This document shows, in pieces, positions 35,065 to 44,382 of a DNA stretch of 64,000 bases. The DNA lies in assembly GCF_002743335.1 (NCBI RefSeq), contig NZ_PDZB01000003.1:124001-188000 (forward strand), written 5' to 3'. The notes under the pieces are model-generated. The model did no database searches. It was not told the DNA's origin and saw nothing but the letters and a program-made list of their open reading frames with translations. Position numbers and translations under genes: made by a program. Numbering within the stretch: position 1 is the stretch's first letter; the number at the start of each line of letters is the position of its first letter. The DNA is from Sporosarcina sp. P32b. GTDB taxonomy: Bacteria; Bacillota; Bacilli; Bacillales_A; Planococcaceae.

Positions 35065-36867
35065 ATGAATGAAATTATTGAACATAAACTTTCGATCCTC
35101 CCTGAATTGCCGGGTTGCTATTTAATGAAAGATCGTCAAGGTACTGTCATCTATGTTGGGAAAGCAAAAGTGTTAAAAAACCGTGTACGCAGCTATTTTA
35201 CGGGTTCCCATGATGGCAAGACACAGCGGTTGGTAGGAGAAATAGAGGATTTTGAATATATAGTAACCAATTCTGAAATCGAAGCTTTAATTTTAGAATT
35301 AAACATGATTAAGAAATACGATCCAAAATACAATATTATGCTTAAAGATGACAAAACATATCCTTACTTGAAAATTACTAACGAACGTCATCCGAAGTTA
35401 ATCATTACACGTAAAGTTAATAAAAAATCAGGCAAGTATTTTGGGCCGTATCCAAATGCAACGGCCGCTCATGAAACGAAAAGATTACTGGATCGCTTAT
35501 ATCCATACCGCAAATGTCAGACTATACCTACTCGAGCATGTCTGTACTATCATATCGGTCAATGTCTTGCGCCTTGTATTAAAGAAGTGCCTGCGGATGC
35601 ATATACTGAAATGATCGCAGACATTACAAGATTCCTCAATGGTGGTTATAAGGAAGTAAAAAAAGAACTACAACAAAAAATGAATGAAGCAGCGGAAGAA
35701 TTAGAATTTGAACGAGCGAAAGAATATCGCGATCAAATAACTAATATCGAAACCGTAATGGAAAAGCAGAATATGAATGCAAATGATTTTACAGATCGTG
35801 ATATTTTTGGCTATGCAGTTGATAAAGGCTGGATGTGTGTGCAGGTGTTCTTCGTCAGACAAGGTAAAATGATAGAACGCGATGTATCCATTTTCCCAGC
35901 TTATCAAGATCCTGAAGAAGAATTACTGACGTATCTCGGCCGTTTCTATGGAGAAGCTCAACATTTATTGCCGAAAGAAGTACTTCTTCCGGAAACCGTT
36001 AATTTTGCGTTAGCCGAACAATTGCTTGATACGACTGTGTTAATACCACAACGTGGAAAGAAAAAAGAGCTTGTCAAACTCGCTGCCAAAAATGCGTCTA
36101 TTGCATTAAACGCCAAATTCCAAATAATTGAACGTCAAGAAGAACGTACAATTGGTGCGTGTGAAGAGCTTGGTGAAGCGATGAATATCAGTACGCCTCT
36201 TCGCATTGAAGCGTTTGATAACTCCCATACACATGGCGTGGAACCGGTATCCGCGATGATATCCTTTGTAGACGGAAGACCAAATCGCAAAGATTATCGA
36301 AAGTATAAAACCAAAACTGCAGCAGCCCATGATGATTATGGTGCAATGCGTGAAGTCGTTAGACGACGCTATACACGAGTATTAAAAGATCAGTTGCCTT
36401 TACCGGACTTAATTGTCATTGATGGTGGGAAAGGGCAGATGGAGATTGCTCGGGAAGTGCTAGAAGATGAACTCGGACTTTCTATTCCGATAGCTGGACT
36501 GGCAAAAGACGATAAACATAATACAGCGCAATTGCTGTACGGTCATCCACCAGAGATAGTTCCATTAAAGAAAACAAGTGAAGCATTTTACTTATTACAA
36601 CGTGTTCAAGACGAAGTCCATCGATTTGCTATTACGTTCCACAGACAGCGAAGAGGAGCATCTTCACTAACTTCTTCACTTGATGGAATTGAAGGCGTTG
36701 GACCGAAACGTAAACAGCAATTACTAAAACACTTTAAAACAGTGAAAGCCATTCGTGAAGCAACACCTGAACAATTAAAAGAAGCAGGGATGCCAAAAAA
36801 AGTAGCTGATGAGTTACTCGCTCATTTTCAGCAACCTGAAACAACCGAAAAGCCCCTGACTGAGTAA
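35065..36867 (+). CDS. uvrC: UvrABC excinuclease subunit C
   Basis: Makes both incisions in nucleotide excision repair. 600 residues: N-terminal GIY-YIG nuclease ([21 protein letters not shown], about 13-33), UvrB-interacting UVR motif (about 200-235), C-terminal RNase H-like nuclease ([31 protein letters not shown]) and helix-hairpin-helix pair ([16 protein letters not shown]). ATG 35065 is preferred (AGGTG six bases upstream); GTG 35056 is inside that site. The stop codon lies inside its own terminator. Confidence 0.95.
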   Translation: MNEIIEHKLSILPELPGCYLMKDRQGTVIYVGKAKVLKNRVRSYFTGSHDGKTQRLVGEIEDFEYIVTNSEIEALILELNMIKKYDPKYNIMLKDDKTYPYLKITNERHPKLIITRKVNKKSGKYFGPYPNATAAHETKRLLDRLYPYRKCQTIPTRACLYYHIGQCLAPCIKEVPADAYTEMIADITRFLNGGYKEVKKELQQKMNEAAEELEFERAKEYRDQITNIETVMEKQNMNANDFTDRDIFGYAVDKGWMCVQVFFVRQGKMIERDVSIFPAYQDPEEELLTYLGRFYGEAQHLLPKEVLLPETVNFALAEQLLDTTVLIPQRGKKKELVKLAAKNASIALNAKFQIIERQEERTIGACEELGEAMNISTPLRIEAFDNSHTHGVEPVSAMISFVDGRPNRKDYRKYKTKTAAAHDDYGAMREVVRRRYTRVLKDQLPLPDLIVIDGGKGQMEIAREVLEDELGLSIPIAGLAKDDKHNTAQLLYGHPPEIVPLKKTSEAFYLLQRVQDEVHRFAITFHRQRRGASSLTSSLDGIEGVGPKRKQQLLKHFKTVKAIREATPEQLKEAGMPKKVADELLAHFQQPETTEKPLTE

Positions 36868-36893
36868 TAAGTCAAGGGGCTTTCATTGATATA
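36849..36893 (+). terminator. Terminator overlapping the end of uvrC
   Basis: AAAGCCCCTGACT pairs with AGTCA.GGGGCTTT. The left arm is part of the last uvrC codons. Confidence 0.85.
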
Positions 36894-36985
36894 TATAGTT
36901 TAATTTTCAGTATATTTTATTTAATTAGCCAGTTAACGGAATTAGAGATAAAAATTCCAGAAATAAATAAGTTGCGTAGTATAAT

Positions 36986-37087
36986 AAAGCGAAAAGCTAC
37001 ATGCTCAAACCCTTACTCTCATGGGCTTCGAACTATGTCAAGCGTTGTCGGATCATAGGAAAAAGCATTGTGTGATTCGACGTTTTT
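36986..37087 (+). ncRNA. Candidate small RNA upstream of sdh
   Basis: A TATAAT at 36980-36985 (no good -35) is followed about 60 bases later by a hairpin GTCGGATCAT / GTGATTCGAC (37047-37081, G-T pairs allowed) and TTTTT at 37083-37087. No sensible frame lies in it. It ends before the sdh promoter at 37126, so it would be a separate transcript of about 100 bases. Speculative. Confidence 0.3.
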
Positions 37088-37125
37088 AGAAAAATCATAA
37101 TCTACTATGAAAAGCACACAGCGTC

Positions 37126-37154
37126 TTGACCTGTCCTATACAGAGGAGTACAAT
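37126..37154 (+). promoter_or_regulatory. Sigma-A promoter of sdhCAB
   Basis: TTGACC (37126-37131), 17 bases, TACAAT (37149-37154). It leaves a leader of about 100 bases before the sdhC start. Confidence 0.75.
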
Positions 37155-37261
37155 ATACATGTTATCATATTGTACCATGAAGAGAGATACTGGTGAATGC
37201 GAACCAAATAGAGAACCGCATCACTACAGTATAATCTCAGAAATAAGGGAGGGTAAAAGAC

Positions 37262-37870
37262 TTGTCGAAAGAAACAGATTTTTTCTTACGCCGTCTACAT
37301 TCGTTGCTTGGTGTAATTCCAGTTGGACTTTTTGTTGCCCAACACTTAGTAATTAACCATTTTGCAACACGCGGTGAGGAAGCATTCAACACAGCATCTA
37401 ATTTTATGGGGAACTTGCCGTTTGTATTTTTCTTGGAATGGTTTATTATCTACATTCCACTCATGTTCCACGCGTTTTACGGAGTGTACATAGCTTTCTC
37501 AGCGAAATACAACGTGGGCCATTACAGTACTTTCCGTAACTGGATGTTCACGCTCCAACGGTTCACAGGCGTATTCCTAGTCATCTTCATTGCATGGCAT
37601 GTATACGAAACTCGTATTCAAAAAGCGCTTGGAACTGAAGTAGACTTCAACATGATGGTCGATATCTTGTCGAATCCATTTATGCTTGTATTCTATATCC
37701 TAGGTGTTGTTTCTGCTACTTTCCACTTAGCAAATGGACTATGGTCTTTCTGTGTTACTTGGGGAATTGCACAATCACCAAGATCACAAAAAATCGTATC
37801 GTACATCACAATAGTTATATTCTTAATACTTTCTGTAATTGGAATTCAAGCACTTCTAGCTTTTGTGTAA
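37262..37870 (+). CDS. sdhC: Succinate dehydrogenase cytochrome b558 subunit
   Basis: Membrane anchor of complex II that binds two haems and menaquinone. 202 residues, five helices, as in B. subtilis. Histidines at helix positions (LRRLHSLLGVIPVG, QHLVINHF, MFHAFYG, IAWHVYETR, ATFHLANGLW) are the likely haem ligands. The start is TTG 37262, eight bases after AAGGGAGGG. First gene of sdhCAB. Confidence 0.94.
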   Translation: MSKETDFFLRRLHSLLGVIPVGLFVAQHLVINHFATRGEEAFNTASNFMGNLPFVFFLEWFIIYIPLMFHAFYGVYIAFSAKYNVGHYSTFRNWMFTLQRFTGVFLVIFIAWHVYETRIQKALGTEVDFNMMVDILSNPFMLVFYILGVVSATFHLANGLWSFCVTWGIAQSPRSQKIVSYITIVIFLILSVIGIQALLAFV

Positions 37871-37919
37871 AAAACTAACTAACTAATGAAATTACGTATA
37901 ATTGAGGAGTGACACAATA

Positions 37920-39674
37920 ATGGCAAAAGGCAGATTGATTGTCGTCGGTGGAGGACTAGCTGGACTAATGGCTACCATCAAATCAGCAGAAGCTGGTGTA
38001 CCGGTTGACTTGTTCTCGCTAGTACCAGTAAAACGTTCCCACTCCGTATGTGCCCAAGGCGGCATTAACGGTGCTGTAAATACGAAAGGTGAAGGCGACT
38101 CTGTCGACATTCACTTTGATGATACAGTTTACGGTGGAGACTTCCTAGCGAATCAAAAACCAGTACAAGCAATGACGGCAGCAGCTCCTGGAATTATCCA
38201 CTTATTGGACCGTATGGGTGTTATGTTTAACCGTACACCAGAAGGTCTTTTGGATTTCCGTCGTTTCGGTGGTACACTTCACCACCGTACAGCATATGCA
38301 GGTGCGACAACTGGACAACAATTACTGTATGCTCTTGATGAACAAGTGCGTTCTCACGAGGTAGCAGGACTAGTACAAAAATATGAGCACTGGGAATTCC
38401 TCGGAATCATTAAAGATGAAGAGGGTACATGCCGTGGAATCAAAGCTCAAAACATGAAGACAATGGAAATCCAAGCATTTAAAGCAGATGCTGTCATCAT
38501 GGCTACAGGCGGCCCTGGTATTATCTTTGGTAAGTCTACTAACTCTGTGATCAATACAGGTTCTGCAGCTTCCATCGTTTATCAGCAAGGTGCAAAATAT
38601 GCAAACGGCGAATTCATTCAAATTCACCCAACAGCGATTCCTGGAGACGACAAGCTTCGTCTAATGAGTGAATCTGCACGTGGTGAAGGTGGACGTATTT
38701 GGACATATAAAGATGGTAAACCTTGGTACTTCTTGGAAGAGAAATATCCGGACTATGGTAACTTAGTTCCACGGGATATCGCAACACGTGAAATTTTTGA
38801 CGTGTGTGTAAACCAAAAACTGGGTATTAATGGAGAAAACATGGTGTACTTGGATCTATCTCACAAGGACCCTAAAGAACTTGATATCAAACTTGGTGGA
38901 ATCATCGAGATTTATGAAAAGTTCACAGGTGATGATCCGCGTAAATTGCCAATGAAAATCTTCCCGGCTGTTCACTATTCAATGGGCGGACTCTGGGTTG
39001 ACGATCATCAGCAAACAAGTATCCCAGGTCTTTTCGCAGCAGGCGAATGTGACTTCTCACAACACGGTGCAAACCGTTTAGGTGCTAACTCATTACTTTC
39101 TGCAATTTACGGTGGTATGGTCGCTGGACCGTACGCAATCGATTACATGAAGCATCTGAAGCGTACTGCTGATGAACTTCCAGAAACGATTTTCGAAGAT
39201 GCAGTGAAAGAAGAGCAACAGAAATGGGAAGACACTCTTAAGATGGACGGTACAGAGAATGCGTACGTTCTTCATAGAGAGCTTGGCGAGTGGATGACTG
39301 ACAACGTAACGGTTGTTCGTTTCAATGATAAGTTGAAGCAGACAGACGACAAAATTGTCGAGTTACTTGAGCGCTATGAAAATATTAACATTACGGATAC
39401 ACAGCTATGGTCTAACCAAGGAGCTATGTTTACACGTCAATTGAAAAACATGCTATATCTAGCACGTGTTATCACTTTAGGTGCATTGAATCGTGATGAG
39501 AGCCGTGGCGCGCACTACAAGCCAGACTTCCCTAATCGTGACGATAAGAACTTCTTGAAAACAACAATTGCGGAATTTGACGGAGTATCTGCACCAATTA
39601 TTACGTATGAAGATGTAGATACATCGATCATTCCTCCACGTATACGCGATTACTCAGCGAAGAAAGGAGATTGA
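37920..39674 (+). CDS. sdhA: Succinate dehydrogenase flavoprotein subunit
   Basis: Oxidises succinate to fumarate using covalently bound FAD. 584 residues from ATG 37920, ten bases after GAGGAG; the upstream start at 37902 overlaps that site. FAD-binding LIVVGGGLAGLMATIKSAE at the N-terminus, SVCAQGGINGAVN, HRTAYAGATTG near the FAD-linked His, HPTAIPG and the active-site RGEGGRIW are intact. The stop TGA at 39672-39674 is five bases before the sdhB GTG. Confidence 0.96.
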   Translation: MAKGRLIVVGGGLAGLMATIKSAEAGVPVDLFSLVPVKRSHSVCAQGGINGAVNTKGEGDSVDIHFDDTVYGGDFLANQKPVQAMTAAAPGIIHLLDRMGVMFNRTPEGLLDFRRFGGTLHHRTAYAGATTGQQLLYALDEQVRSHEVAGLVQKYEHWEFLGIIKDEEGTCRGIKAQNMKTMEIQAFKADAVIMATGGPGIIFGKSTNSVINTGSAASIVYQQGAKYANGEFIQIHPTAIPGDDKLRLMSESARGEGGRIWTYKDGKPWYFLEEKYPDYGNLVPRDIATREIFDVCVNQKLGINGENMVYLDLSHKDPKELDIKLGGIIEIYEKFTGDDPRKLPMKIFPAVHYSMGGLWVDDHQQTSIPGLFAAGECDFSQHGANRLGANSLLSAIYGGMVAGPYAIDYMKHLKRTADELPETIFEDAVKEEQQKWEDTLKMDGTENAYVLHRELGEWMTDNVTVVRFNDKLKQTDDKIVELLERYENINITDTQLWSNQGAMFTRQLKNMLYLARVITLGALNRDESRGAHYKPDFPNRDDKNFLKTTIAEFDGVSAPIITYEDVDTSIIPPRIRDYSAKKGD

Positions 39675-39679
39675 CAAAA

Positions 39680-40465
39680 GTGAGCGAACAACAAACAGCA
39701 ACTGCTACAAAAACTGTCGTATTTGACATTCATCGTCAAGATACTGCCACTTCAAGCCCTTATGTAGAAAGATTTGAAGTTCCTTATCGCCCGAATATGA
39801 ACGTAATTTCGGCTCTAATGGAAATCAGACGTAACCCAGTAAATGCCAAAGGTGAAAAAACGACTCCTATTAACTGGGATATGAACTGTTTGGAAGAAGT
39901 TTGTGGTGCATGTTCAATGGTTATAAACGGCCGCCCTCGTCAGTCATGTACTGCGCTGGTTGATCAGTTAACACAACCTATTAAACTTGAGCCTATGCGT
40001 ACATTCCCAGTCGTTCGTGACTTGGTTGTTGACCGTGAATTCATGTTCGATTCGTTAAAGCGCATCAAAGCATGGGTTCCGATCGATGGTACGTATGATC
40101 TTGGTGAAGGTCCACGTATGCCTGAACGTAAACGTCAATGGGCATATGAATTGTCTAAATGTATGACTTGCGGAGTATGTCTAGAAGCTTGTCCAAACGT
40201 AAACGACAAGACGAACTTCATGGGACCTGCATTGATGTCACAAGTTCGACTATTCAACGCACATCCAACTGGTGCAATGAACAAAGATGAGCGTTTAGCT
40301 ACTGTTATGGGAGACGGTGGAATCACTGAGTGCGGTAACTCACAAAACTGTGTAGTTGCTTGTCCTAAAGGAATTCCATTGACGACTTCTATTGGTGCAA
40401 TTGGTAGAGCAACAACAATCCAAATGTTCAAGAACTTCTTCGGAAGTGACCATCAAGTAGATTAA
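39680..40465 (+). CDS. sdhB: Succinate dehydrogenase iron-sulfur subunit
   Basis: Carries electrons from FAD to the anchor. 261 residues. Three cluster-binding groups are visible: CLEEVCGACSMVINGRPRQSC (2Fe-2S), CMTCGVCLEACP and CGNSQNCVVACPKG (4Fe-4S and 3Fe-4S/4Fe-4S). GTG 39680 is preferred, ten bases after AGGAG; the TTG at 39671 is only one base from it. Followed by a terminator. Confidence 0.95.
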   Translation: MSEQQTATATKTVVFDIHRQDTATSSPYVERFEVPYRPNMNVISALMEIRRNPVNAKGEKTTPINWDMNCLEEVCGACSMVINGRPRQSCTALVDQLTQPIKLEPMRTFPVVRDLVVDREFMFDSLKRIKAWVPIDGTYDLGEGPRMPERKRQWAYELSKCMTCGVCLEACPNVNDKTNFMGPALMSQVRLFNAHPTGAMNKDERLATVMGDGGITECGNSQNCVVACPKGIPLTTSIGAIGRATTIQMFKNFFGSDHQVD

Positions 40466-40477
40466 TTGCTATACACA

Positions 40478-40519
40478 AAGCTGTCCGGGAAGTCTATGAC
40501 TTTCTTGGACAGCTTTTTT
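40478..40519 (+). terminator. Terminator after sdhCAB
   Basis: AAGCTGTCC pairs with GGACAGCTT, with inner AAGT/ACTT pairing, then TTTTTT. Confidence 0.9.
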
Positions 40520-40580
40520 GATATGTACAGCTTTTAGAAAATGTAAGAACGTAGGGGAGAGTTGAGAGCAATCGATATAA

Positions 40581-40602
40581 GCGGAAGATTCCTCCACTTG
40601 AA
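40581..40602. repeat. Short degenerate repeat (copy 2)
   Basis: Reverse complement of the 29384 stretch at 17 of 22 positions. Lies in the AT-rich gap between the sdh terminator and the thioesterase promoter, with no gene. Confidence 0.35.
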
Positions 40603-40678
40603 TGCCTCGTGAGATTTGATTACACACTTCCCTTGGCTACTAACTGACTCTGTGATTCCGGTAGCAAAACAATCCGAT

Positions 40679-40727
40679 TTGACGTTAATTTGTATTTTGA
40701 TATAATAAAGTAATGAATAATCATTCA
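40679..40727 (+). promoter_or_regulatory. Thioesterase promoter overlapped by a FadR box
   Basis: TTGACG (40679-40684), 16 bases, TATAAT (40701-40706) with a TG just upstream. GTAATGAATAATCATTCA (40710-40727) matches the FadR consensus TGAATGA-NTAN-TCATTCA at 16 of 18 positions, just after the -10. It also resembles an ArgR box, but the gene context favours FadR. Confidence 0.65.
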
Positions 40728-40747
40728 TTTTGAAGGGGTGCATGTAA

Positions 40748-41197
40748 ATGAGAGAAAGTTATATTGAAGATCTAGAGGAATGGGTAGAAGGATTTCATTT
40801 TCATGCCGACGTTTCAGTTCGTTTTTCAGAGACGGATATGTATGGACATTTGAATAACACGAAAGTATTTGCCTATTTTGAGTATGCAAGAATTGAGTTT
40901 TTGAAACATCTAAACCATATGGCGAAGTGGATCGATCCGAAGGGCACAACCATTCCAATCGTAGCGGATTTGCAATGCGATTTTGCGAAGCAAGTGTACT
41001 TTGACGAAAAGTTACAGATCCATGTGAAAGCTAATACTATGGGCACGAGTTCAGTTGATCTGCACTATATGGCTAGGAATGAACGCGATGAAATAGTCTT
41101 TACAGGTAGAAGTGCTATCGTTCAAATTGGAAAAGCTGATGGAAGACCTGTTGCATGGACAGAAGAAGAAAAACGCATGTTTCTAGAAAACTCGTAA
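40748..41197 (+). CDS. ysmA: Acyl-CoA thioesterase, hotdog (4HBT) fold
   Basis: 149-residue hotdog-fold thioesterase. The N-terminal VRFSETDMYGHLNNTKVFAYFEYARIEF is the 4-hydroxybenzoyl-CoA thioesterase pattern with the catalytic Asp. The acyl substrate is not determined. GAAGGGG precedes ATG 40748. It lies between sdhB and gerE as in B. subtilis, and a FadR-type box in its promoter suggests a fatty acyl-CoA substrate. Confidence 0.82.
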   Translation: MRESYIEDLEEWVEGFHFHADVSVRFSETDMYGHLNNTKVFAYFEYARIEFLKHLNHMAKWIDPKGTTIPIVADLQCDFAKQVYFDEKLQIHVKANTMGTSSVDLHYMARNERDEIVFTGRSAIVQIGKADGRPVAWTEEEKRMFLENS

Positions 41198-41204
41198 AAG
41201 CCTA

Positions 41205-41233
41205 CACAGCCGCCCTTACGCTTACATATCCTA
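41205..41233 (+). promoter_or_regulatory. Sigma-K-type promoter of gerE
   Basis: CATATCCTA (41225-41233) is an exact CATA-N3-TA sigma-K -10 element; CACA (41205-41208) gives the -35 AC at 16 bases spacing. Known biology: gerE is a sigma-K gene. Confidence 0.7.
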
Positions 41234-41263
41234 AGGGGAAAGCGTAAAGAGGAGGGGCGCATC

Positions 41264-41485
41264 TTGGATGAAATGCAAAACCGTTCTTTATTAACAAATC
41301 GGGAACGACAAATTTTCACTTTGCTGGTAGATGATTTTACAACAAAAGAAATTGCTGGACAGCTGACCATTAGTGAGAAGACCGTACGAAATCATATTTC
41401 GAATACGATTCAAAAGCTAGGTGTATCAGGCAGAGCACAGGCAATCGTTGAATTATTGCGATTGGGAGAGTTACAGCTGAATTAA
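41264..41485 (+). CDS. gerE: Spore coat transcription regulator GerE
   Basis: 73-residue LuxR-type DNA-binding protein that regulates late mother-cell and coat genes. The whole protein is a single helix-turn-helix domain: LTNRERQIFTLL, TTKEIAGQLTISEKTVRNHISNTIQKLGV, then AIVELLRLGEL. TTG 41264 is seven bases after GGAGGGG. A sigma-K-type promoter precedes it. Confidence 0.95.
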   Translation: MDEMQNRSLLTNRERQIFTLLVDDFTTKEIAGQLTISEKTVRNHISNTIQKLGVSGRAQAIVELLRLGELQLN

Positions 41486-41573
41486 AAATGATGCCCTGCT
41501 TAGGATGATAGACCAATTTTGTGCAATCAGTGTCAATTACTTCTTCTCTAACATAAAATCGAGGGAAAAAATG

Positions 41574-41601
41574 TTGCGTTCATCAACGAAAACGGTACAA
41601 T
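41574..41601 (+). promoter_or_regulatory. Probable promoter of the marR-racE unit
   Basis: TTGCGT (41574-41579), 16 bases, TACAAT (41596-41601), 34 bases before the start of the MarR gene. Confidence 0.5.
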
Positions 41602-41635
41602 GAAAAGATAGGACTCATTTCAGGGAGCTGATTTT

Positions 41636-42085
41636 TTGTTGAATGAACAGAAAAACGTACCAACTGATATCGTAAAGATGGAAAAAGACTTACGATACAT
41701 TGCGTCCATCATTAAGGAACAAGGTCGAAAAATATTAAAAAAATCTACAATTACACCTCCTCAATTCAGCGCTCTTCAATGGTTGTTGGAACATGGTGAT
41801 ATGACCATCGGAGATCTATCGAATAGAATGTTCCTAGCATTTAGCACCACGACGGATTTAGTAGACCGAATGGAAAGTAGTCAACTAGTGAAGCGGGTGA
41901 GGGATGAAAAGGATCGTCGAGTTGTCCGTGTTCATTTATTACCTGAAGGAATACGGATTATTGAAGAGGTCATACAGAAGAGACAAGAGTATTTGCAAGA
42001 TGTTCTTGTGAATTCAAATGAGCAGGAAATTCAGCAGTTTTCAGGATTGCTGGCTACACTACATGAACAGATGACAAGAGATTGA
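41636..42085 (+). CDS. ysmB: MarR-family transcriptional regulator
   Basis: 149-residue winged-helix regulator. TPPQFSALQWLLEHGDMTIGDLSNRMFLAFSTTTDLVDRMESSQLVKRVRDEKDRRVVRVHLL is the MarR DNA-binding core with the wing DEKDRR. Start TTG 41636 is eight bases after AGGGAG; TTG 41639 is the alternative. Its stop overlaps the ribosome site of racE, so the two are cotranscribed. Regulatory target and ligand are unknown. Confidence 0.85.
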   Translation: MLNEQKNVPTDIVKMEKDLRYIASIIKEQGRKILKKSTITPPQFSALQWLLEHGDMTIGDLSNRMFLAFSTTTDLVDRMESSQLVKRVRDEKDRRVVRVHLLPEGIRIIEEVIQKRQEYLQDVLVNSNEQEIQQFSGLLATLHEQMTRD

Positions 42086-42094
42086 GGGATTACA

Positions 42095-42883
42095 TTGAAC
42101 GCACCTATTGGAGTAATTGATTCGGGAGTTGGCGGACTGACAGTTGTAAGAGAGTTGCGCAACTACCTACCGAATGAACCTATTATTTACATTGGCGATG
42201 ATGCACGTTGTCCGTATGGTCCACGGCCTGCGGAAGAAGTGTTGCAATTTACAATGGACATGGTAAACAGTTTGGCGCAAATGGGTATAAAAATGCTCGT
42301 TATTGCGTGTAACACTGCGACTGCTATCGCACTAGAAGAAGTACGAAAACATTTTGATTTTCCTGTTGTCGGTGTTATTGAACCAGGGGCTAGAGCAGCT
42401 GTCAATGCGTCACAAACAGGTGAAATTGCTGTGCTAGGTACAGAAGGCACTGTGAAAAGTCAAGCGTATGATCAAGCGATTCAAGCTCTGAAACCCGAAG
42501 CCAAAGTCCATTCACTCGCGTGTTCGGAATTTGTGCCAATTGTTGAAAACGGAGAATATCGTACACAGGCAGCAAGGAATATAGTCGACAAGACGTTATT
42601 GCCCTTGCATAGCTATTCGTTTGATTCTGTAATTCTTGGCTGTACACATTATCCATTATTACAAGAACATATTGAAGCGCATTTCTCCAATCAAAAGAAT
42701 GTTATTTCTTCAGCGGCGGAGACTGTGATTGATGTTGAACGGATTCTTGAGGCGAAACAATTACTATCGATTTCAGCAGAAGAACCCATATTTTATACAA
42801 CAGGATCGATGGATAAGTTTCAAGTCATCGTTGAAGATTGGCTTGCCATTCCTCAGCCTGACGTACGCAAGCTAACTTTTTAA
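42095..42883 (+). CDS. racE: Glutamate racemase
   Basis: Makes D-glutamate for peptidoglycan. 262 residues. Motifs: IGVIDSGVGGLTV at the N-terminus (catalytic Asp9 region), VIACNTATA with one catalytic Cys (about 70), and ILGCTHYPLL with the second Cys (about 182). The TTG start 42095 is five bases after GAGGGA. In B. subtilis gerM follows; here a terminator and rph follow directly, so gerM is absent from this place. Confidence 0.94.
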   Translation: MNAPIGVIDSGVGGLTVVRELRNYLPNEPIIYIGDDARCPYGPRPAEEVLQFTMDMVNSLAQMGIKMLVIACNTATAIALEEVRKHFDFPVVGVIEPGARAAVNASQTGEIAVLGTEGTVKSQAYDQAIQALKPEAKVHSLACSEFVPIVENGEYRTQAARNIVDKTLLPLHSYSFDSVILGCTHYPLLQEHIEAHFSNQKNVISSAAETVIDVERILEAKQLLSISAEEPIFYTTGSMDKFQVIVEDWLAIPQPDVRKLTF

Positions 42884-42896
42884 CATGTATAGCAGT

Positions 42897-42929
42897 ACCC
42901 GGAAACAGTACGTCGTTTTCGGGTTTTTT
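42897..42929 (+). terminator. Terminator after racE
   Basis: ACCCGGAAAC pairs with GTTTTCGGGT (one G-T pair), followed by a T-run. Confidence 0.82.
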
Positions 42930-43012
42930 GCTGTGAATATGGTAAGATGGATTGAACGTAGACTGGAAGAACTGGTCACAACAAATAAATGGATCAAAAT
43001 GGAGGATATTGC

Positions 43013-43771
43013 ATGCGACATGATGGAAGAGCAACAGAAGATATTCGTACAGTAACAATCGAGAAGGATTATTTGATTCACCCAGAAGGTTCCGTACTGA
43101 TTTCAGTTGGAAATACGAAAGTGATTTGTACAGCGACGATTGAAGATCGTGTACCACCCTTTATGCGAAATAGTGGAAAAGGTTGGATCTCTGCTGAATA
43201 TTCTATGCTGCCACGCGCTACAGGACAACGGACAATCCGAGAATCTTCCCGCGGTAAAGTAGGCGGTCGTACGATGGAAATCCAGCGTTTGATCGGACGA
43301 GCTTTGCGTGCAGTTGTTGATTTGGATGCAATTGGTGAGCGTACGATTTGGATCGACTGTGATGTCATTCAAGCAGACGGTGGAACGCGAACGTCTTCCA
43401 TTACAGGTGCATTTGTTGCATTGGTTATCGCTGCGAATAAATTACAAATTGATAAGAAACTACCCGTATTCCCGGTTCGTGACTTCCTTGCTGCTACAAG
43501 TGTAGGGAAATTGGCTGACGGTCAATTGATCACGGATCTTGACTACGTAGAAGACTCTTCAGCTGACGTCGATATGAATGTCGTGATGACAGGACAAGGC
43601 CAATTTGTGGAACTGCAAGGGACAGGCGAAGAAGCTACTTTTTCCCGCGCGGAAATGAATGATTTATTGACGCTGGCTGAATCGGGAATTGAGCAATTGA
43701 TTGCAATTCAAAAAGAAGTGTTAGGTGAATTGGCGGATAAGATCGGACAACAGGTAGGCGAAGCACAATGA
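43013..43771 (+). CDS. rph: Ribonuclease PH
   Basis: Phosphate-dependent 3' exoribonuclease for tRNA 3'-end maturation. 252 residues from ATG 43013 ([12 protein letters not shown]), seven bases after GGAGG; the ATG at 42989 has no site. [32 protein letters not shown] and the [19 protein letters not shown] phosphate/metal region are typical and intact. Its stop overlaps the next start (ATGA). Confidence 0.95.
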   Translation: MRHDGRATEDIRTVTIEKDYLIHPEGSVLISVGNTKVICTATIEDRVPPFMRNSGKGWISAEYSMLPRATGQRTIRESSRGKVGGRTMEIQRLIGRALRAVVDLDAIGERTIWIDCDVIQADGGTRTSSITGAFVALVIAANKLQIDKKLPVFPVRDFLAATSVGKLADGQLITDLDYVEDSSADVDMNVVMTGQGQFVELQGTGEEATFSRAEMNDLLTLAESGIEQLIAIQKEVLGELADKIGQQVGEAQ

Positions 43772-44382
43772 ATGAAGTATTAATCGCAACGAATAATAAA
43801 GGCAAGGCGAAAGATTTTGAAGTTCTCTTTCGCCCTTTAGGTATCACCGTACTGACATTGCAAGATAACGAAGAATCGATTGATGTAGAAGAAACGGGGA
43901 CCACTTTCGTTGAAAATGCCATACTAAAAGCAGAAACTGTTGCAAATTTACTAGGAAAAGTAGTAATTGCCGATGATAGTGGCCTAGAAGTCGATGTACT
44001 AAATGGCGAGCCAGGTGTCTACTCTGCACGCTATGCGGGCGAGCCATCGGACGATGAAGCGAATATCGATAAGTTGCTAGCTAAACTTGTTGAAGTGCCT
44101 GAAACGGCGCGTCAGGCACGTTTCCGATGTGTTCTGGCGATTGCCGGTCCTGGTATCAAGACAACTACTTATTCCGGCAGCTGTGAAGGTATCATTACGG
44201 ATGAACGTCAAGGAACGAATGGATTCGGCTATGATCCAATATTTTATGTACCTAATAAAGAAAAGACGATGGCCGAATTATCCGCAGAAGAGAAAAGTGC
44301 CATCTCTCATCGCGGTGCGGCACTAGCTCAGCTAAAAGAACAGCTACCAGAATTTATCACGAGGTTAGGTGAAATAAAATGA
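43768..44382 (+). CDS. rdgB: XTP/dITP diphosphatase (HAM1/RdgB)
   Basis: House-cleaning enzyme that hydrolyses non-canonical purine triphosphates. 204 residues. [13 protein letters not shown] at the N-terminus, [27 protein letters not shown] in the middle and [14 protein letters not shown] at the nucleotide site are family hallmarks. Coupled to rph upstream and to the phosphodiesterase downstream through four-base overlaps. Confidence 0.94.
   Translation: MNEVLIATNNKGKAKDFEVLFRPLGITVLTLQDNEESIDVEETGTTFVENAILKAETVANLLGKVVIADDSGLEVDVLNGEPGVYSARYAGEPSDDEANIDKLLAKLVEVPETARQARFRCVLAIAGPGIKTTTYSGSCEGIITDERQGTNGFGYDPIFYVPNKEKTMAELSAEEKSAISHRGAALAQLKEQLPEFITRLGEIK

Noticed and set aside
37126..37356. 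76-codon plus-strand frame upstream of and into sdhC
   Set aside because: It starts within the sdh promoter and runs out of frame into sdhC; composition is not protein-like.
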